From an uncultured Sphaerochaeta sp. (GTDB lineage Bacteria > Spirochaetota > Spirochaetia > Sphaerochaetales > Sphaerochaetaceae), in assembly GCF_963677075.1 (NCBI RefSeq), contig NZ_OY781873.1, positions 558,001-622,000 of the forward strand: DNA of 64,000 nt. Reading direction: 5' to 3'. The stretch's first letter is position 1; every line of letters starts with the position of its first letter. Shown in pieces: positions 25,750 through 33,780 of the stretch. The position numbers were made by a program, and so were the translations under genes. A model generated the notes under the pieces. That model was not told the origin of the DNA, ran no database searches, and was given only the letters and a program-made list of their open reading frames with translations.

Positions 25750-26712
25750 ATGCATGAAGCACTGTTTGAACAAATCCATACGATCGGCCTGGTACCGGTG
25801 GTGAAGATCGATGATGCCAGCAAGGCCGAGGGCCTTGCAGGAGCCCTGATCGCAGGCGGCCTGCCCTGTGCAGAGGTCACCTTCCGCACCCAAGCGGCAG
25901 AGGAGGCGATCAAGCGCATCACAAAGGCCTACCCCGAGATGCTCGTGGGAGCAGGCACGGTGACCAACCTCGACTATGCAAAGAAGGCAGTGGCCGCCGG
26001 GGCCAAGTTCCTCGTCTCCCCGGGCTTCAACCCCACCGTCGTGGACTGGGCGCTGGAAAACAATATCCCCATCGTCCCGGGTGTCTGCACCCCCAGCGAC
26101 ATCGAGGCGGGCATCAGCCGTGGGCTCACCACCCTCAAGTTCTTCCCCGCCGAGGTGAGCGGGGGCGTGGACATGCTCAAGAACTTTGCAGGGCCCTTCC
26201 CCGACCTCCTCTTCATGCCCACCGGCGGCATCAGCACCAAGAACCTTGCCAGCTATGCCCGGCAGCCCAATGTCCTGGCAGTAGGCGGATCTTGGATGGT
26301 CAAGGCCGACCTCATCGAGGCGGAGGACTGGCAGGCGATAGAGGACCTGAGCAGGGAGGCGGTGCGTACCCTCCAGGGACTGGAGTTCGCACACATGGGC
26401 ATCAACAACCAGGATGCAGCAGAGGCCGAGAAGACCATCAAGGGACTGGAGGCACTGGGCATGGTGAAAAAGAGTGGCAGCAGTTCCACCTTCCTGGACA
26501 CCACCATCGAGGTGTTGCCCAAGCAGTACCTGGGGAAGATGGGCCACATCGGATTCAGGTGCTTCTCCATCGAGCGCACCCTCTCCTACCTCTCCCAGTT
26601 CGGCTTCTCCGTGAACGAGGAGACCATCGCACGCGATGCAAAGGGCAAGATCAAGGTATGTTACCTTGAGCAGGAGCTCAGCGGATTCGCCATCCACCTG
26701 ATCAAGGCTTAA
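25750..26712 (+). CDS. eda: KDPG/KHG aldolase with C-terminal extension
   Basis: 320-aa bifunctional 4-hydroxy-2-oxoglutarate/KDPG aldolase, splitting KDPG into pyruvate and glyceraldehyde-3-phosphate. Residues 1-210 form the class I TIM barrel: CAEVTFRT (about 38-45, catalytic Glu), GAGTV near 67, LVSPGFNP near 93, and LKFFPAE near 135 with the Schiff-base Lys. About 110 further residues (LEFAHMGINN onward, GHIGFRCFSIERTLSYL) resemble a glyoxalase/VOC-like domain found in some longer aldolases. The ATG has AAGGAG 8 nt upstream. Base composition is strikingly GC-rich: two 60-base stretches I counted have 68% and 63% G+C, against 47% in the next gene. Confidence 0.92.
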   Translation: MHEALFEQIHTIGLVPVVKIDDASKAEGLAGALIAGGLPCAEVTFRTQAAEEAIKRITKAYPEMLVGAGTVTNLDYAKKAVAAGAKFLVSPGFNPTVVDWALENNIPIVPGVCTPSDIEAGISRGLTTLKFFPAEVSGGVDMLKNFAGPFPDLLFMPTGGISTKNLASYARQPNVLAVGGSWMVKADLIEAEDWQAIEDLSREAVRTLQGLEFAHMGINNQDAAEAEKTIKGLEALGMVKKSGSSSTFLDTTIEVLPKQYLGKMGHIGFRCFSIERTLSYLSQFGFSVNEETIARDAKGKIKVCYLEQELSGFAIHLIKA

Positions 26713-26731
26713 ATCAAGATTTTTACATTCT

Positions 26732-26767
26732 ATGCCGGTGCACGCCTCTAGCTGTACCGGCATTTTT
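26732..26767 (+). terminator. Terminator of the aldolase gene
   Basis: Stem ATGCCGGTGCA (26732-26742) with TGTACCGGCAT (26753-26763, one G-T pair), 10-nt loop, then a T-rich tail (26763-26770). Confidence 0.85.
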
Positions 26768-26784
26768 CTTTAATACTTGCATTG

Positions 26785-27639
26785 ATGAATATTCTGCAAT
26801 GCAACACGCTTACGAGCGAACAAAAACAACACATTGAAGAGCTGTATGCACACTGCTGCCTACAGGAACCACTTACACAAGAGTTGTTTCTTGTGAGTGA
26901 CATGAACGTAGAGCCAGAAAAACCGTGCTTCTTCCTTGGGTATGAGGCAGCACAGCTGGTCAGTGTCCTGACAGCATTCTTTCCTACCAAAGAAGAAATT
27001 GAATTCAATGGTTTCACCCATCCAGATAAAAGAAAACAGGGCCATATGACGGCTCTCATTGCTGCCGCTCTCCCCCACTTTGCACAGGCAAGGTATAATC
27101 AAGCACTTTTTATCAGAGAGAAGGGATCGCAAAGTGGCAAGGAGTATCTCAACAAACGCTATCCGACCATCGCACGAACAGAATATGTACTGGAGCTGAA
27201 AAGCAGCGCGTGGAAAACCAGGCAAACCACCGGTGTGCTTACTGAAGTTACCCCGCAAACACAAGAGATTGCAGGGAAAATCCTGAGTGAAATTTTCGAA
27301 CAGGATGAGCAGACCAGCAAACAACACCTAACCTTCCTTCTCTCCCGCCCCGATGGACAGGTATACCTCTACTATGTTGAAGGAGTGCCTGTAGGTACAG
27401 TGAATGTGCACCACCTAGATAAGGAGGTGGCAATGATCCATGCAGTAGGAATCCATAAGCCATTCAGAAGAATGGGTCATGGTGAGCGAATGATGGTAGC
27501 TCTCCTCAATATGCTTACGCAAAGTACAGCCAAGGTGAGACTTGAGGTTGATAGCGACAACCCCCCGGCATTGGCCTTGTATGAGAAACTCGGGTTTTGT
27601 ACGCTTAACCGAGTTGATTACCATGCAATGATTTTTTGA
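26785..27639 (+). CDS. GNAT family N-acetyltransferase
   Basis: 284-aa acetyltransferase. The C-terminal GNAT domain shows the acetyl-CoA-binding pattern AVGIHKPFRRMGHGERMMVALL near 225 (R-x2-G-x-G) and ends with LEVDSDNPPALALYEKLGF. The N-terminal half looks like a second, degenerate GNAT fold (GFTHPDKRKQGHMTALI near 75). Substrate unknown. I start at ATG 26785; TTG at 26782 is the frame's first codon. There is no ribosome site, and TAATAC lies 8 bases upstream, so a leaderless mRNA is possible, although a -35 box is not clear. Confidence 0.85.
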   Translation: MNILQCNTLTSEQKQHIEELYAHCCLQEPLTQELFLVSDMNVEPEKPCFFLGYEAAQLVSVLTAFFPTKEEIEFNGFTHPDKRKQGHMTALIAAALPHFAQARYNQALFIREKGSQSGKEYLNKRYPTIARTEYVLELKSSAWKTRQTTGVLTEVTPQTQEIAGKILSEIFEQDEQTSKQHLTFLLSRPDGQVYLYYVEGVPVGTVNVHHLDKEVAMIHAVGIHKPFRRMGHGERMMVALLNMLTQSTAKVRLEVDSDNPPALALYEKLGFCTLNRVDYHAMIF

Positions 27640-27674
27640 TATTGGTTTCAATTTGGCGGTTGGGAGGATTTACC

Positions 27675-27704
27675 TTGACTGCAGGAACTTAGCGGCATTA
27701 GCAT
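27675..27704 (+). promoter_or_regulatory. Candidate promoter of the AfuABC-type operon
   Basis: TTGACT (27675-27680), 18-bp spacer, TAGCAT (27699-27704), followed by a leader of about 55 nt ending in GGAGGA before the ATG. No Fur-box-like palindrome was found. Confidence 0.45.
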
Positions 27705-27764
27705 AAGACATACATTGTTCTTTGTCTATCTTGATGGACATCATACGAAATTTTGGAGGAAAGC

Positions 27765-28835
27765 ATGAAAAAAACTATTGCTTTGGTTTTGGCTCTCGCA
27801 ATGCTCGTACCTGCACTGTTCGCACAGGGTGGCCAAGAGGCTGCACCTGCACCAGCTGCAATTGAGACTGCTGCTCCTGTGGCGGCTGCTGCTTCAGGAA
27901 GCATCAATGCCTATACGACGCTTGAAGAACCTCTTGCTGCAAAACTGTTCCAGCTGTTTGAACAAGAGACTGGTATCAAGGTTAATTTTGTTCGTCTCAG
28001 TGGTGGAGAGACGGTAGCCCGACTTGAGGCCGAGGCATCCAATCCCCAGGCATCCATCTGGGTTGGTGGTGTTGGACTTGACCACATCACCGCAAAGAGC
28101 AAAGGCTTGACTACCCCGTATGTAAGCCGCTACACGTCCAAGACCCCTGAGCAGTTCCGTGACCCGGATAACTTCTACATCGGTCTCTACGTTGGTCCTC
28201 TCACCTTCGTGACCAACCTTGACCGTGCAGCAGAGCTTGGAATCGATCCCCCCAAGAGTTGGGCCGACCTTCTCAAGCCTGAGTACAAGGGATATATCCG
28301 CATGGCAAACCCCAACTCTTCCGGTACTGCATACAACACCTTGACCACGGTTCTCGATATTTTTGGAACCGAAGACAAGATGATTGAGTACATGAAGGAA
28401 CTGGACAAGAACATCGACCAGTACACCAAGAGCGGAAGTGCTCCTGGCAAGAGCGTTGCTACCGGTGAAATCCCTGTTGCTATCGGTTATGCACATGACC
28501 AAGTCAAGCTCAAGGCAGCTGGATCCCCAATCGTTATCACCGCACCTTCTGAAGGAACCGGTTACGAGCTGGCAAGCATGTCCTTGGTAAAGGGTGGCCC
28601 GGATACTGTCAATGCAAAGAAATTGTATGACTGGGTTCTCTCCAGTCCGGTTGCCCAGAAAACCTTTACTGAATGGTACGTAGTACTGGTAGCCGAAGGT
28701 GCCGCCAAGCATCCGGATGCGCTATCCATCAATGAGATCAAAACAGTCAACCAGGATATGGCTTGGGACGGAGACAAGGTCAACAAGACCCGTTTGCTTG
28801 ACCGCTGGACCAATGAGATCGGAAACAAGAGATAA
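27765..28835 (+). CDS. ABC transporter binding protein, Fe(III)/sugar-phosphate type
   Basis: 356-aa periplasmic binding protein of the FbpA/AfuA class. Signal peptide MKKTIALVLALAMLVPALFA, cut before QGGQE, without a lipobox Cys; then a Pro/Ala-rich linker (about 20-45) and the mature domain (INAYTTLEEPLAAKLFQLFE, KSWADLLKPEYKGYIRMANP, GSAPGKSVATGEIPVAIGYAHD). The family transports ferric iron, phosphonates or, in AfuABC of Actinobacillus, hexose phosphates; the sequence alone does not decide. ATG 27765 has GGAGGA 6 nt upstream. It is first of a three-gene operon and is followed by a strong hairpin. Confidence 0.88.
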   Translation: MKKTIALVLALAMLVPALFAQGGQEAAPAPAAIETAAPVAAAASGSINAYTTLEEPLAAKLFQLFEQETGIKVNFVRLSGGETVARLEAEASNPQASIWVGGVGLDHITAKSKGLTTPYVSRYTSKTPEQFRDPDNFYIGLYVGPLTFVTNLDRAAELGIDPPKSWADLLKPEYKGYIRMANPNSSGTAYNTLTTVLDIFGTEDKMIEYMKELDKNIDQYTKSGSAPGKSVATGEIPVAIGYAHDQVKLKAAGSPIVITAPSEGTGYELASMSLVKGGPDTVNAKKLYDWVLSSPVAQKTFTEWYVVLVAEGAAKHPDALSINEIKTVNQDMAWDGDKVNKTRLLDRWTNEIGNKR

Positions 28836-28864
28836 TTACCAGTGGTAATTTAGCTTTTCCTACC

Positions 28865-28888
28865 ACCCTGCAAGCTCTCTTGCAGGGT
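28865..28888 (+). other. Intercistronic hairpin between binding-protein and permease genes
   Basis: Perfect 10-bp inverted repeat ACCCTGCAAG (28865-28874) and CTTGCAGGGT (28879-28888), 4-nt loop, no T-run, 29 bp after the binding-protein stop. Third case of this layout in the window. Confidence 0.7.
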
Positions 28889-28912
28889 GTGTAGTTCCAA
28901 CGGAATGAATCG

Positions 28913-31150
28913 ATGTTTACAAAAAAACGCATCCTTCAGTTCTGCGCTGCAGCGCTGATATTCCTGCTGGCTGATTTCTGGATGTACAGCACACTCTCTT
29001 CTGATTTCAGATCATATGAAGCAGAGCGTAATTTCAATGAAATTGAGCTGTTCGCGCAAACAGTTCCCGACGAGAGGACCCCACAGGATTTTGCCCGTTG
29101 GGTTCCAACGGTTAAAGACATCATCCCAGGGGCGAGGGCACTCTACCTTACCTTTGATGAACAGAGCTTCAACTTTATTCCTGAAAGTGGATCTGAGACG
29201 GTAAATGCTTTATTCCAAGCGTATAGCAGCACTCCTGAATTCCAAAAGGCCATGGAGAGTGTCTACTATCTGGAGCCAATGAAGCTTGGATCAACGTATC
29301 AAGCTGATTATAGCCTGGACCCTGGTACGATTAGCGCAGATATCATTAAAAGCCAGGTATACTTTGTACCCGTTGTAGATGAGACAGGGTATCAGGTATC
29401 CGGAGCTGCAATGATTCTTGTCCCTTCCAGTACTGCCACTGGATACAGCAACTTGCTCAAGACCCTGTTCATTGCCGCGGCAGTGGTGTTCTTGGGTATT
29501 CTCCTTGTACTTACCTTTACCCGTGATCCATTGACGGGATTCATGGTACTGGGATTATTTGGCATTGTCATTGTCTTTATCGCTTACCCCTTGATAGAGG
29601 CCATCAGGCTCTCCTTCATGAAAGATGGGGTATTCAGCCTACAGACATGGAAAGAGAGTCTTTCCCCTACCTATATGGTGGCGCTGTGGGGATCGCTTAG
29701 ATTGGGTGTACTTACAGCTACTATTTCCACGCTGGTAGGCTTCATGTTTGCCTTCCTGATTGAACGGACAAGTTTCAAGAAAAAGAAATTGATGACCACC
29801 ATGGCAACCATGCCGGTCATATCTCCCCCGTTCAGTCTCTCCCTCTCCATCATTCTATTGTTTGGTAACAATGGACTGATCAGTAAACAATTGCTTCACC
29901 TGAATACCTCCATTTATGGCTTGGGTGGCCTGACCATCGTACAGGTAATTGGAATGTTCCCTATCGCATTCATGACGATCAGTGGGGTATTGAGGCAGAT
30001 TGATTCCACAGTTGAAGATGCCTCCCTCGACTTGAGCGCTACCAGATGGCAGACATTCAAGGAGATAACCCTCCCACTCTCTGTTCCTGGCATTCTATCG
30101 GCTTGGCTGTTGGTTTTCACCAACTCCTTGGCTGATTTTGCAAACCCACTGTTGCTGAGCGGTGACTACCGGGTACTCTCCACGGAAGCGTATATGCTGG
30201 TTACCGGCCGTAGTAATCTTGGTGCCGGTTCCGCACTCTCCTTTATCCTCCTGATGCCGACTCTCACTGCGTTCTTGGTGCAGCGCAACTGGGTTGCAAA
30301 AAAGAGTTATGTAACGGTAACAGGAAAACCCTCCACCACGCTTACCGAACTCACCAACAAGCCGGTCAGGGTTGCCCTGGAAACCTTCTCCTGGATTTTC
30401 CTTGGCTTCATTGCCTCTCTCTACCTGACCATCGTGGCAGGTTGTTTCGTGGTCAACTGGGGTATCGACTACTCCTTCACCCTGGCCAACTGGGGAGAAG
30501 CAGTCTCTCGTGGATGGACCTCCATTCGTGACACGGTAACTCTGGCAGCCATCGCAACACCGACAGCAGGGCTATTGGCCATGCTTGCCGCAATGTTGAT
30601 AGTAAGAAAGAAATTCCCAGGAAAACGATTTCTTGAGATGTTGATCATGACTCCCTATGCCATTCCTGGTACCTTGATCGGTATCAGTTACATCCTGGCA
30701 TTCAACCGGCAGCCACTCTTGCTGGTAGGAACTGGAGCGATCATTGTCATAAACTACGTAATTAGAGAACTACCGGTAGGACTGGAGAATGGCATTACTG
30801 CCCTTCACCAGATTGATCCGGCAATTGAAGAGAGCGCAGCTGACCTGGGTGCTGATGTACCTACAGTCTTCAAGACGATCGTCCTTCCCTTGATCCGTCC
30901 GGCATTCCTGTCCAGCATGTCCTACACCTTTGTACGGTCCATGACTGCTGTCAGTGCCATCATCTTCTTGATTTCGGCTCGCTGGAATCACCTGACCGTT
31001 CTGATTTTCAACTTCTCTGAGAATCTTCGTTTCGGTCTCGCCAGCGTCTTGTCAACCATCCTCATCGTCATCGTCCTCTCTGTCTGGGGTCTGATGCAGG
31101 TTGTGGTTCGTGATGACAAGCTCACCCAGAAAACTATTTCAACCCGCTAA
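28913..31150 (+). CDS. ABC transporter permease, AfuB/FbpB type, with N-terminal extracytoplasmic domain
   Basis: 745-aa membrane protein containing two fused permease domains. After a first membrane segment (residues about 10-26) comes a soluble stretch to about 180, probably periplasmic, then membrane segments and two binding-protein-dependent permease units. Their EAA loops read DASLDLSATRWQTFKEITLPL near 365 and SAADLGADVPTVFKTIVLPL near 640. FbpB-type permeases are usually 500-700 aa, so the extra N-terminal domain makes this a long member, like AfuB. It lies between the binding protein and the ATPase, 11 bp before the latter. Confidence 0.88.
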   Translation: MFTKKRILQFCAAALIFLLADFWMYSTLSSDFRSYEAERNFNEIELFAQTVPDERTPQDFARWVPTVKDIIPGARALYLTFDEQSFNFIPESGSETVNALFQAYSSTPEFQKAMESVYYLEPMKLGSTYQADYSLDPGTISADIIKSQVYFVPVVDETGYQVSGAAMILVPSSTATGYSNLLKTLFIAAAVVFLGILLVLTFTRDPLTGFMVLGLFGIVIVFIAYPLIEAIRLSFMKDGVFSLQTWKESLSPTYMVALWGSLRLGVLTATISTLVGFMFAFLIERTSFKKKKLMTTMATMPVISPPFSLSLSIILLFGNNGLISKQLLHLNTSIYGLGGLTIVQVIGMFPIAFMTISGVLRQIDSTVEDASLDLSATRWQTFKEITLPLSVPGILSAWLLVFTNSLADFANPLLLSGDYRVLSTEAYMLVTGRSNLGAGSALSFILLMPTLTAFLVQRNWVAKKSYVTVTGKPSTTLTELTNKPVRVALETFSWIFLGFIASLYLTIVAGCFVVNWGIDYSFTLANWGEAVSRGWTSIRDTVTLAAIATPTAGLLAMLAAMLIVRKKFPGKRFLEMLIMTPYAIPGTLIGISYILAFNRQPLLLVGTGAIIVINYVIRELPVGLENGITALHQIDPAIEESAADLGADVPTVFKTIVLPLIRPAFLSSMSYTFVRSMTAVSAIIFLISARWNHLTVLIFNFSENLRFGLASVLSTILIVIVLSVWGLMQVVVRDDKLTQKTISTR

Positions 31151-31161
31151 GGTGGTGATGT

Positions 31162-32262
31162 ATGGAAAAGAAAAGCGTATCGGTAACCCTTGAGCATGTA
31201 ACCAAGAAATTCAAGGATGTAAAAGGAAAGTCTGATGTCATTGCTGTCAATGATTCTCACTTCGTCATTGAACCTGGCGAGTTGGTAACCCTGCTTGGTC
31301 CTTCTGGTTGTGGAAAGACCACCACGCTCAGAATGATTGCAGGGTTCGAGCTTCCCACTGAGGGCAAGATCTATATTGGAAACGAGGAAGTAACCATGCT
31401 CCCTCCGAACAAACGTGACACTGCCACCATGTTCCAGAGCTATGGCCTCTTCCCTCATATGACAGTCTTTGACAACGTGGCCTATGGATTGAAACTCCGC
31501 AAGATTCCCCATGAGGAAATCACCAATCGGGTGAATGAGACCTTGGCCTTGGTTGGCCTTGCAGACTATGGGGACCGTGCACCTTCCAAGCTTTCGGGAG
31601 GTCAGCAACAACGAGTTGCGCTCGCACGTAGCCTTATTGTCACCCCATCAGTGTTGTTGCTTGATGAACCGCTCTCCAACTTGGATGCACTGCTTCGAGA
31701 GCAGATGCGTGTAGAAATCCGCAAGATCCAAAAGGAATTGGGTATAACCGCTGTCTATGTTACCCACGACCGGGTGGAGGCAATGAGCCTCTCAGACCGT
31801 GTAGTAGTCATGAAGGACGGATATATCCGCCAGATCGGCTCCCCTATCGATATCTATGAAAATCCTGATTCCCGCTTTGTCGCTGGTTTTGTCGGTAAGG
31901 CTGCCTTCTTCCCTGTTAAGGTAATGAAGCAGGAAGCAAACCTTTGGACCTGCCAGCTTGGAGAGAAGGAGGTTACAGTAGAGCGTGCTGCAACCGATGT
32001 AGAGGTCGGAACTGAGGCGGTACTTATGGCTCGTCCTGAATCACTCCGTGTTGTGGAGAAGGGAAAGGGAAAGATTGAAGGCAAGGTCAGGATGAATGTC
32101 TATCTCGGAAACAGTATGGAAGCATTCATCAACACCTCCTTCGGAGAAGTCTTGGTGCAGATTGACGACCCACATGCAAAGAAGGTGTTTGGGGAAGGAG
32201 AAGAGGTTTCAATTGACTTCACTCCCGATCGTGTGAGGTTGCTCAATAAGAATGAAGCGTAA
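31162..32262 (+). CDS. ABC transporter ATP-binding protein, FbpC/AfuC/PotA type
   Basis: 366-aa ATPase: Walker A GPSGCGKTTTLR at about 47, Q-loop MFQSYGLFPHM, signature LSGGQQQRVALARSL near 143, Walker B VLLLDEPLSNLDAL near 166, and H-loop VTHDRVEAM. Residues about 245-366 form the regulatory TOBE/OB domain common to MalK, PotA and FbpC. Start has AAGGTGGTGAT just upstream. It powers the transport complex made with the two preceding genes; a terminator follows at 32285. Confidence 0.92.
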   Translation: MEKKSVSVTLEHVTKKFKDVKGKSDVIAVNDSHFVIEPGELVTLLGPSGCGKTTTLRMIAGFELPTEGKIYIGNEEVTMLPPNKRDTATMFQSYGLFPHMTVFDNVAYGLKLRKIPHEEITNRVNETLALVGLADYGDRAPSKLSGGQQQRVALARSLIVTPSVLLLDEPLSNLDALLREQMRVEIRKIQKELGITAVYVTHDRVEAMSLSDRVVVMKDGYIRQIGSPIDIYENPDSRFVAGFVGKAAFFPVKVMKQEANLWTCQLGEKEVTVERAATDVEVGTEAVLMARPESLRVVEKGKGKIEGKVRMNVYLGNSMEAFINTSFGEVLVQIDDPHAKKVFGEGEEVSIDFTPDRVRLLNKNEA

Positions 32263-32284
32263 TAGTATTCCGATTCTTTCTAGG

Positions 32285-32310
32285 CAGGCTGCTTTTGCAG
32301 CCTGTTTTTT
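32285..32310 (+). terminator. Terminator of the AfuABC-type operon
   Basis: CAGGCTGC (32285-32292), TTTT loop, GCAGCCTG (32297-32304), then six T (32305-32310). Confidence 0.9.
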
Positions 32311-32361
32311 CTGAACGCTTGGTACAAGAAGAAATTCGTACAAGCGGAATGTTATTCACCG

Positions 32362-33729
32362 CTATTCTCTCGAGAGGATAACATCCTTTTCAATGACATA
32401 CTGCTCATCAACGCCTCGCACGACAACATCCTGTACAGTCAGAGATACATTGCGCAATCTGATACCCCTCCCATTGGTCTCTGGTAATCCTTCATACATC
32501 TCACTCTCATCTATGGGAGAGAGATTGTCCTTGGCAACTTCCAGGCTACACTGTGTGATCACCAGATCACGAATGGGAGACTCTGGAAGACCGACAATGA
32601 ACGCTGCACTAGATCTGTTCCCACTGCTTACGCATCGTTCGATGGTGACGTGCTCAATATGGGGAGTGGTCGGTAGGATTGGTTTCTTTTCCAAGGAGAA
32701 ATCCTCCTGATCCTGACTACCACAGCGATAGTACATATTCATAGTGATCGGACATAGATTATCTTTCATTTTGATATCCTGGAAATGCAGGTCAGAAATA
32801 TGCCCACCCCGGCCTCTTCGGGTCTTGATCCTGATACCTCTATCTGTACCATCAAAAAAACAGGAACGTACCACCACATCATGGATGCCTGCAGCGGTCT
32901 CACTACCGATAACGGCTCCCCCATGAGCGTGTCTTACGGTACATCCCTCGACAAGGATATCGCTTGTTTTCCGGTTCACGGCAACCCCATCCTTCCCGCT
33001 TCCACTCTTCAGGGCAATCCCATCATCTCCAACATCGATCAAGCAATTCTTGATCGTCACAAATGAGCAAGAGTCAACATCAATCCCATCGGTGTTGGGT
33101 GCATCCGGTGGGTTTATGACAGAAAGATCCTTGAGAATGATGTTTGTACTGTAGAGGGGATGAATGGTCCAGAAGGGACTGTTCTGTATGGTCAGTCCCT
33201 CAATCTTCACATTATTGCTCTCCCTGATCTGCAACAAGGGAGGACGAAGGAACTGACTCTGACGGCCTCCTCCCCCACCACTCTGTCTCTCATAACCAGG
33301 GTTCAACTTGGCCAGTTCAGTCTCGATGGCTGAGACAGGCCCTTTCTGTGTATTTCGCTTCTGTTGAGCGGTTGCCCACCACCAGGGACCACTTCCGTCT
33401 ATGATGCCCTTCCCACGAAATATGAGACCATCTGATTCATTGATCAGCAAACAAGGATGCATACAGTAACAGTTAACCCCTTCCCATCGTGAATAGAAAG
33501 GTCGGTAGCGGTTTTCGTCGGCAATAAAGCGTATGGTTGCACCTGTTTCAAATTCCACCACAAGATTTGTTGCAGTGATGTGTATTGGGCCGCTCAGGTA
33601 CTCTCCTGCCTCGATACGCAAGAGACCCCCCTTTTGCAAGCTTTCAAACGCTCGCTTGAAGACTTCGCTGTTGTCAAACTGCCCGTCTCCGATGGCACCG
33701 AAATCTGCCAGCGTATATTCCTTGTTCAT
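32362..33729 (-). CDS. GH28 polygalacturonase (cytoplasmic, probably exo-acting)
   Basis: 455-aa right-handed beta-helix enzyme of glycoside hydrolase family 28, which hydrolyses galacturonan or related pectin chains. Conserved elements: ADFGAIGDGQFDNSEVFKRA at the start, APNTDGIDVDS near 212 (first catalytic Asp), DVGDDGIALKSG near 237 (Asp pair), HAHGGAVIGSE near 272 (His) and RGIRIKTRRGRGG near 300 (substrate-binding R-I-K). There is no signal peptide, so it should act in the cytoplasm on imported oligosaccharides. The ATG has GAGG upstream. Divergent from the TIM-barrel isomerase gene. Confidence 0.92.
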   Translation of the reverse strand: MNKEYTLADFGAIGDGQFDNSEVFKRAFESLQKGGLLRIEAGEYLSGPIHITATNLVVEFETGATIRFIADENRYRPFYSRWEGVNCYCMHPCLLINESDGLIFRGKGIIDGSGPWWWATAQQKRNTQKGPVSAIETELAKLNPGYERQSGGGGGRQSQFLRPPLLQIRESNNVKIEGLTIQNSPFWTIHPLYSTNIILKDLSVINPPDAPNTDGIDVDSCSFVTIKNCLIDVGDDGIALKSGSGKDGVAVNRKTSDILVEGCTVRHAHGGAVIGSETAAGIHDVVVRSCFFDGTDRGIRIKTRRGRGGHISDLHFQDIKMKDNLCPITMNMYYRCGSQDQEDFSLEKKPILPTTPHIEHVTIERCVSSGNRSSAAFIVGLPESPIRDLVITQCSLEVAKDNLSPIDESEMYEGLPETNGRGIRLRNVSLTVQDVVVRGVDEQYVIEKDVILSRE

Positions 33730-33744
33730 GCAATTACCTCTTTC

Positions 33745-33773
33745 TTTACTTTTATCACCCTGTCACCTACAAT
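33745..33773 (+). promoter_or_regulatory. Promoter giving a leaderless mRNA for the TIM-barrel protein
   Basis: TTTACT (33745-33750), 17-bp spacer, TACAAT (33768-33773), then seven bases and ATG at 33781. No ribosome site lies before the ATG. Confidence 0.5.
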
Positions 33774-33780
33774 ACCAGCT

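Noticed and set aside
25663..26763. 366-aa minus-strand open frame opposite the KDPG aldolase
   Set aside because: It exists because of the GC-rich codon pattern of the aldolase; its sequence is low-complexity (Gly/Glu/His/Leu) and crosses the promoter and terminator of the real gene.
27640..27764. Fur box upstream of the Afu-type operon
   Set aside because: No stretch resembles the GATAAT-based Fur palindrome.
27894..28712. 272-aa minus-strand open frame opposite the Afu-type binding protein
   Set aside because: Fully antisense to a gene with clear signal peptide and fold motifs; no independent support.
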